A DNA stretch of 64,000 nt, from contig CM030707.1 of assembly GCA_017979445.1 (NCBI GenBank), positions 19,970,586 to 20,034,585 on the forward strand. The letters run 5' to 3'. This document shows, piece after piece, positions 58,554 through 64,000 of this stretch (positions are counted from its first letter, which is position 1; each line of letters starts with the position of its first letter). Below the pieces are notes generated by a model, which worked only from the letters and a program-made list of their open reading frames with translations, made no database searches and was not told the DNA's origin. The stretch is from Akebia trifoliata. Taxonomy: Eukaryota; Streptophyta; Magnoliopsida; Ranunculales; Lardizabalaceae. Both the position numbers and the translations under genes were made by a program.

Positions 58554-59000
58554 TTTTTACCTCCTTAACCCTAAAAGTGGATGATCCTGTTGTAGGTGTA
58601 GAAATTCTCCAAATTGATTGGGTAATTTCTATATATGGATCATTATTAACTTGGTATGATGAAATTCTTTAATTTGGGTGAATGGACTGCTTGCCTTCCT
58701 TTTAAGGATGTGTCTAATGTTTGTCTATGGATTGGAAATGCTACCACGTAAAGAGGAGTAGGAAAATGGCCGTAGTGGCTATTTTGTAATAGCAATGACC
58801 CTTTTAGAAAACCTTTCATTTTCACCCAAAATCTTTTACCTTATACTTCCCAAGAATCCTATCTTTTATGGTTTGAAATTTGGAGAAGAACAACATTGAA
58901 AAACAGGGTGAAAGTTGAAGGAGATGAATCCTAAGGTTGCACAGCAAAGTAAAAAAAAAAATGTACCTGGATACAGGTTTGGGGAAGAAAATAAGGGGCA
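58250..59000. other. Unassigned sequence with an (AT)n tract
   Basis: No recognisable gene. The (AT)n microsatellite is at 58519-58551. Sequence at 58600-59000 has decayed open stretches that could be retroelement debris, but I cannot place them. Confidence 0.35.
58519..58551. repeat. (AT)n microsatellite
   Basis: About 16 uninterrupted AT units. Confidence 0.95.
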
Positions 59001-60525
59001 TTGGTTAGATTAGATGTTGAAGATGAAGGCATCTAGATATAGTTTTCAATTAGTACTGCAAAGAATACCTTGGTCAAGGGGGCATGTCATCAATTTAGAA
59101 ACAGGGTGGTGTATCTCAATTATTTGCCAAAACATGGAGGTCCATGTAAATCACCCTAAAAAGATGATACTTATTAGGGTTATCAAAAAAATTCTGAGGA
59201 AAAGTTACCCTCTGATATATTTCCTAAAACAATTGTCAGATAAAAGAATTTCTATAACACTACAAATTTCTTTTGAGGAAATATTTTTAATGAATATATA
59301 TATTTTTTCTGTGCTTCTATAAAGGTCCTTGCACCATAGCCATTCCTTAAGAATGGCAATCCAAATGCTTTCCAATTTCTCACTAAAATCACAAAAATTT
59401 CATGAATAAAGACTGATCAGAAAACCTTCAATATTTTAAGATTATCAAATATGTTCCTATATAACAAAATGCAATTGGATTAAATGACAAAAACATTGTT
59501 AAAAAAGAGATAGCTTTTCCCAAGAGAACTGAAACATTTGATTCATGTAACACGACAAAGATTGTAGATTCTTTAGTTGAAAGACATGTGACAATGAAAG
59601 AGGAATTAAGTAGAACAGAATTGACCGGGTGATAGAGTCGTGGATACGCTTGTTTTTTCCATATTTTTGGATGGAATGAATGGCCTAAATAAGAATTATT
59701 CAATGGTGAGTAATTAGAGTTAATTGCTCACTATTTAAAAACATATCCATTAATGAAACAAGTAATTTCCATCAATGAAACATCTCTCTCTCTCTGTGTC
59801 TAACTTGCGATGAACAATGACAAGGATCGAGATGTTGAAATCAGGGTGCTCTAAAATAACTCATTAGAGATCATTATCGACGTCATTAAGCTTGCTAAAA
59901 ATTGTCTTACGGGTTGGTAAGTAAATTGAGGGATGGTATAAATCAGTGAATTGAGTTTAATAAATTTGAAAGGTGATTTTGTTTGTTTTTGCTGTTGTTT
60001 GGGTGATTGTTTTTTCTTTATTTTTTTCTTTTCACTGTTTTGTTTTCTTTCTTTGTATTCTCTTTGCGGACTTATCATTCTTTTTTCCATAAAATTTTAG
60101 TTATGAAAAAAAAGAAATGGACTATAGTATGCATCTATATTTTATTTTACCATAATGGAGATTATGCAAGTATGAGTGGGCAGTCAAAGAAAACCCATTA
60201 GTAATGGAGATAATACAAGTAACCCACAAAGGTATTGTTGACATGAACAAAACCCTAATGAGAGCTTTAATTTGGTAGAAATAATATAAATATACTTCCA
60301 ATGATCCTGAATGAGAGTATGCTCCTATCTACTGATTAAAATGTTACCATCAACAATAAAGTATTATGTTGCATGTAAATGCAAATGTGAACTCTCCCTT
60401 GGGTAGGCAAGTCATTCTGCCATCCCCAATTCTTATCAACAAGGAACATCACATGGTTGTGAACATGAACATGTCTTATCTATGGTATGACGCAAAAAAA
60501 TACAAGAATTAGAAAAGGAACCTGA
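59000..60525. other. Unassigned intergenic sequence
   Basis: The longest open frame (59014-59322, 102 codons) shows no motif I recognise and has no supporting context. The block 60360-60490 has a degenerate relative at 60975-61095 (CCCAATTCTTATCAACAAGG / CCCAATTCTTGTCAATAAGG). Confidence 0.35.
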
Positions 60526-60870
60526 AGAGCAACTCCAATGCACTCTGATTCAGACTCTTTTATCATCTCTCGATTGTTATTTTACATAACCAGATCCCTT
60601 TGAAAGCACTCTCATACTCTTGGGCTGGGCTCTCTACTTTCAAATATTTTGGAGAGAGTGGAAAAGGCACAAGAAGTGAATGAGTTTCTCTCTATCCGTT
60701 GGCAGTAAAAAAATTATGGTCCTTGTGAAACATTTCACTGTAACTGAATTTGTAGTCATTTTCGCTGGTACGATTGGAGTGAAGACCCCTTGAATAGGCA
60801 AAATGACTCTCCACAATAAAATGACTACCAGATATACCTAGCAAATATGCCTATTTGCGTTGGAGTTGCT
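60526..60870. mobile_element. MITE with AGAGCAACTCCAATGC ends
   Basis: AGAGCAACTCCAATGC at the left and GCGTTGGAGTTGCT at the right are inverted. The end motif is common among plant MITEs. No certain TSD; superfamily not assigned. Confidence 0.65.
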
Positions 60871-61159
60871 AAATGGGGCTCTATGTTGGTAGAAATAATC
60901 AAGCAGTACTTCTCACAATCCCGATCCTGTGTATAATCCAATCCACTGATTAAGGAAATTATTATCAGGGACGGAGTAATACATTGAATACAAATGTAGT
61001 GGTGAAAGTTGTCCTCTCACAGGTAACACACTCCCAATTCTTGTCAATAAGGAATTTCATGTGGCTATTAACATCAATATTACCTTATATATAGTATAAT
61101 GTAAAAACCCACATAAATCAAAAAAGGGTCAGGATCAGACAATCCTTATTTGACAATTG

Positions 61160-61430
61160 TAGTTGACAACTATCATATTCCACATAGGTCAGAGGACATA
61201 GAATAAATCAGATTTTTTGTGAGGATGATCTCTACCTGGTATAAATCATCCTCACAAAAAATCAGCCTATTCTAAGACTTCTAACCCCATCAAAAGTGAT
61301 TTACAAGTATATGGTAAAAATTAACAGTACATAATTCTTCAACTTGTAGATCACATTTGATGGGGTTAGAAGTCTTAGAATGGGCTGATTCTGTATCCTC
61401 TAACCCATGTAGAATGACGGTTGTCAACTA
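61160..61430. mobile_element. Double-hairpin MITE relative (copy g)
   Basis: Outer inverted repeats of ~25 bp (GACAATTGTAGTTGACAACT and GTTGTCAACTACAATTGTC). Inside are TTTGTGAGGATGATCTCTAC, AATCATCCTCACAAAAAATC and GATGGGGTTAGAAGTCTTAG. Only one hairpin is complete; the second is reduced. Confidence 0.7.
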
Positions 61431-61439
61431 CAATTGTCA

Positions 61440-61970
61440 CCGGGTATACAATAATGTTTCACAAGGGTAAGCAAGCTATATAGAGTATTGAGCACCAACC
61501 GAATAAAAAGGAAACAAAGAGCTAACACAAAATTTCATTACAAAGGTCTATTTTTAATGATTGCTTCTAATCTGTGGTTTCTAGGTCAAATCGAATATGT
61601 GTGTCAGCACACATTCATATTGAGCAAAATCATCATCAATGTCATCATTCTAGCTCTAAATACTAAAACAACCTATAAAATAATTATCTTAATCAAGGCA
61701 TCTTTTTTCAACATAATTTCCAAACCATGAGGAAGAACGAGAAGAGAACAGCAGCAGTACCACTATAGTCTAGTTCATGAATTACTACTCAATTATCGAC
61801 AAACAAATTACAGTTCAAGAAATTAATCTTAGTCAGCTTGCATTGAGTTGAACTCCACAGATACTCCTCATTATACAATTGAAACAAAAAAGACTTCGGA
61901 TTCATTTCGACTAGGTACCAAAGTTCATCTCTCTTGCACAAGCCAAAGACGGCCACAGGGGGAGCATTGC
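61440..61970. other. Unassigned sequence downstream of the PP2-A10-like gene
   Basis: Short open frames on both strands without recognised motifs. The minus-strand frame 61992-61789 starts inside the MITE at 61975, so its start is not genuine. Confidence 0.35.
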
Positions 61971-61974
61971 CAGC

Positions 61975-62187
61975 CATGGTTTTTAAACTCATCCGAGAAC
62001 GAGACGTATCACCCGAGTTAACTCGGTATCAGCTAAACGAGGTCATTTTTTGACCGAGATTTACGAGTCACGTTCAATTTTTTAATTTGACTCACGAGAC
62101 ATCTCAAACGTATTGGAAAATTTGTCCGAGACAACTCGGTATCGGAGCTAAACGAGACAAGACGAGATATCAAGTTTAAAAACCATG
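61975..62187. mobile_element. 213-bp hAT-like MITE with perfect 8-bp TSD
   Basis: Ends CATGGTTTTTAAACT and AGTTTAAAAACCATG are exact inverted repeats. Perfect TSD TTGCCAGC at 61967-61974 and 62188-62195. Internal ACTCGGTATC occurs twice, with CGAGAC/CGAGATTTACGAG motifs. An 8-bp TSD points to the hAT superfamily. Confidence 0.88.
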
Positions 62188-62195
62188 TTGCCAGC

Positions 62196-62641
62196 ACTTA
62201 CCATGGCAAGAACTATAAGTCAAGACACTGACATCTATATTTGATTGGAGCCAGTCCACCACTTGTTGCTTCTCTCTCAATTTGATGATGCCAAATCAGA
62301 AACTTTTTTTCTCAAAAGTGAACAAGTACTTAAGTTACACCACAAACAATTTCACTTTTTTCCTTCTTCACTCAAAACGAATCCAAGCTACTTGAATATA
62401 CAATAAAATCTACCTATCAAAGACTATTACATGATGAATGTATAAAGAGGAAAAACCCATAAATTTACAATTGCTAGAATCATAATGCAGTCATCAAAGT
62501 ATGTCTCTCCTTTTATTTCTGCTGAATTTGGAGATTTCAATAGAGGACAATGATATCATACTTAGAAAAATGATCTCCATGCGAAACATTTATCATGAAT
62601 TTCAATTCTCCGTGACATCAACTTGCTTTATGAGAATAAAT
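62196..62641 (-). other. Probable 3' UTR and downstream region of the PP2-A10-like gene
   Basis: The 445 bp between the stop codon and the MITE carry no other gene. A minus-strand AATAAA lies at 62512-62517. Confidence 0.5.
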
Positions 62642-63898
62642 TCAATGATTTAAGCTAACACAACCAACCTTAGTAATGCCCAGAACATGCAAACATAAAG
62701 CAAAGCACAAAGCAACAATAACAACAGATTTTGCACTAATATACCTCATGATTTCTAGACCCCTATCAACAACCTTCTCATGAACAACATTGAGACTTCT
62801 CCTTGAGCCGTCCTGCAGTTTCCACAACAAGAAATCCAAGAAAGATCTAACTGTTTCAAAAGTTACTCTTCCAGTCACATCCAGAACAAGCTTCCGATTA
62901 CTTGGAACAGCCAACGTGGACGACACCTTACCAACCCATCCACTGTCCTTAGTCCCATTGAGTGAGTTTATCACTTTGAATTCTTCCTTACTCCAACGTT
63001 CACTTTGTTCAACACCAGGAGAAGATGAAGTTGCACTCAAGTTCGAATTCGAACTTGTCATTACTTGGTGAGATGTTTTGACTAGGGTTTCCATGGCACC
63101 ATTACAGACAGAAACCAAGATGTCTCTCACTTTCATCTCGTGCTTTGGGTTTGTCAACCCAGAGAAGATCTCATCGTAAGTGTTGACATCCATCGTTCTT
63201 TCAAGATAAACCGCGACAGCTGTACTCACGAACAACTTGATACAATCAGCTATGAGTTCTTTGCACTGATTACTGCAAACTAAATTTACCCATTTTGGAA
63301 CCACCGATGAAGAATCCAATTCAAGACAAGAGACGCTCTTTAGTCCATCCGACTGCAAACCTCCGGACGATTGCCTAGCTGAGTAGAAACCCATGACCAA
63401 GTTCCTTGCAAAGCTACCAACAACAACAGATGCAAAACCAGTCCCAGCTGTAGAGCAAATCTTGTCCATAATCCGATCGACAAAATTAGAACTTGTTTGC
63501 GATATCTCATCATTCTTTGCCTCTGATCGATACCCTCGCAAAATTCCCGCAGATAGGGCTTGTGTTACCCCAATTAGCGAATCCGAGAATTCTTCTGACC
63601 TAGCAATTTTGGAAATTTGAATCAAACTTGTGGGAATTTGGTCTGAATCAGACTGGAGAAACTCCTTAAGGTCCTTCGAAACGACCCCAATTGTCTCGGC
63701 CGAATCAGAAATTACTTCGGAGATTGAAATTAGGGTCCCTAAGAGCTTCAACAATCTTCTCCTTTTCTTTACTACCGAAGGCAAGTTATAAACCTTGTAA
63801 ACGCCATAACTGGTGAAACCTAACGTTGCTAAGAGCAAAAGCCATTTCTTCCTTCTTCGGGAGAAATCTAAGCCCTTTTGCACCAGTTGTAGATCCAT
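62642..63898 (-). CDS. PP2A10: PHLOEM PROTEIN 2-LIKE A10 (PP2-A10)-like membrane protein
   Basis: The open frame encodes about 418 residues from the Met at 63898. The frame extends 10 codons further upstream, but [19 protein letters not shown] matches the conserved start of this plant family, so I chose the internal Met. A hydrophobic segment follows a basic RRRKKW patch at residues ~20-38 and precedes [11 protein letters not shown]. The family-typical [19 protein letters not shown] block and the later [19 protein letters not shown] and [14 protein letters not shown] blocks are present. A second hydrophobic segment ([18 protein letters not shown]) lies near the C-terminus. The coding part is uninterrupted. 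It is the only intact gene in the window. The family name is historical: there is no obvious PP2 lectin domain, and the biochemical role is unknown. A possible poly(A) signal (AATAAA on the minus strand) lies near 62512-62517, about 130 bp past the stop. The family assignment is from recognition, not a search. Confidence 0.9.
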   Translation of the reverse strand: MDLQLVQKGLDFSRRRKKWLLLLATLGFTSYGVYKVYNLPSVVKKRRRLLKLLGTLISISEVISDSAETIGVVSKDLKEFLQSDSDQIPTSLIQISKIARSEEFSDSLIGVTQALSAGILRGYRSEAKNDEISQTSSNFVDRIMDKICSTAGTGFASVVVGSFARNLVMGFYSARQSSGGLQSDGLKSVSCLELDSSSVVPKWVNLVCSNQCKELIADCIKLFVSTAVAVYLERTMDVNTYDEIFSGLTNPKHEMKVRDILVSVCNGAMETLVKTSHQVMTSSNSNLSATSSSPGVEQSERWSKEEFKVINSLNGTKDSGWVGKVSSTLAVPSNRKLVLDVTGRVTFETVRSFLDFLLWKLQDGSRRSLNVVHEKVVDRGLEIMRYISAKSVVIVALCFALCLHVLGITKVGCVSLNH

Positions 63899-64000
63899 AG
63901 ATCTGGAAAACGAAACCCTAGGGTTCAATTTATTTAGAAGGTTTTAGTGATTTGATCGATTGGTTAACAGATGAGGGGTTTTCGATGTTTGAAACCTGCC

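Noticed and set aside
59014..59322. 102-codon open frame on the plus strand
   Set aside because: No recognisable motif, biased to Ile/Lys/Phe as expected from AT-rich sequence, no conserved neighbour or paralogue in the window.
61789..61992. Minus-strand frame MSLKTMAGNAPPVAVFGLCK as a small gene
   Set aside because: Its start codon lies in the MITE inserted at 61975; the remainder has no recognised homologue.

Overview
The window is nuclear DNA from a flowering plant, probably a eudicot. It is AT-rich and dominated by transposable-element debris. It carries coiled-coil NLR (CC-NB-ARC-LRR) immune-receptor sequence and a plant-specific PP2-A10-like gene, with mobile DNA typical of plants: CACTA, hAT-like, Mutator-like MITEs, SINE, LINE, copia relics, solo LTRs and a TRIM. 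No sequence search could be run, so the species is not named. No prokaryotic features, CRISPR arrays, rRNA genes or convincing tRNA genes were seen.

Only one protein gene looks intact: a single-exon PHLOEM PROTEIN 2-LIKE A10 homologue on the minus strand at the right edge (62642-63898). The other gene-derived material is decayed. NLR-1 (32517-34007, minus) has an intact coiled coil and NB-ARC up to RNBS-D, but its MHD motif and all LRRs were replaced by repeat DNA. NLR-2 (50746-53589, minus) keeps MHD and LRRs, but lost its first ~62 residues, has one in-frame stop, and has a damaged P-loop. Two further NLR relics (26880-26933 and 36610-36687) retain only the first 18-25 codons.

The middle of the window (about 9.8-55.6 kb) is a stack of duplicated modules, called P, foldback, X, Y and Z here. 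Order: P1 (9844-16363), P2 (16366-19390), foldback B (19394-23333), X (23334-24659), Y (24660-28080), Z (28080-29864), P3 (29865-32510), NLR-1, Y' (34397-38700), Z' (38700-39995), P4 (39996-43548), foldback C (43549-47298), X' (47299-48605), a unique stretch, Y'' (49285-50086), NLR-2, foldback D (53657-55137), X'' (55138-55610). Y'' lies directly 3' of NLR-2, and the Y/Y' relics carry NLR 5' ends, so the modules are the decayed flanks of an NLR tandem array.

Because the modules exist in several copies, an element present in only one copy can be compared with its empty site. This gives exact boundaries and target-site duplications (TSDs) for two solo LTRs (5 bp), a CACTA element (3 bp), three Mutator-like MITEs (9 bp) and a SINE (about 20 bp).

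The left flank (1-9.8 kb) is nested MITE, hAT-like, TRIM and LINE debris. The right flank (55.6-62.6 kb) holds a copia LTR remnant, an antisense LINE relic and MITEs downstream of the PP2-A10-like gene.
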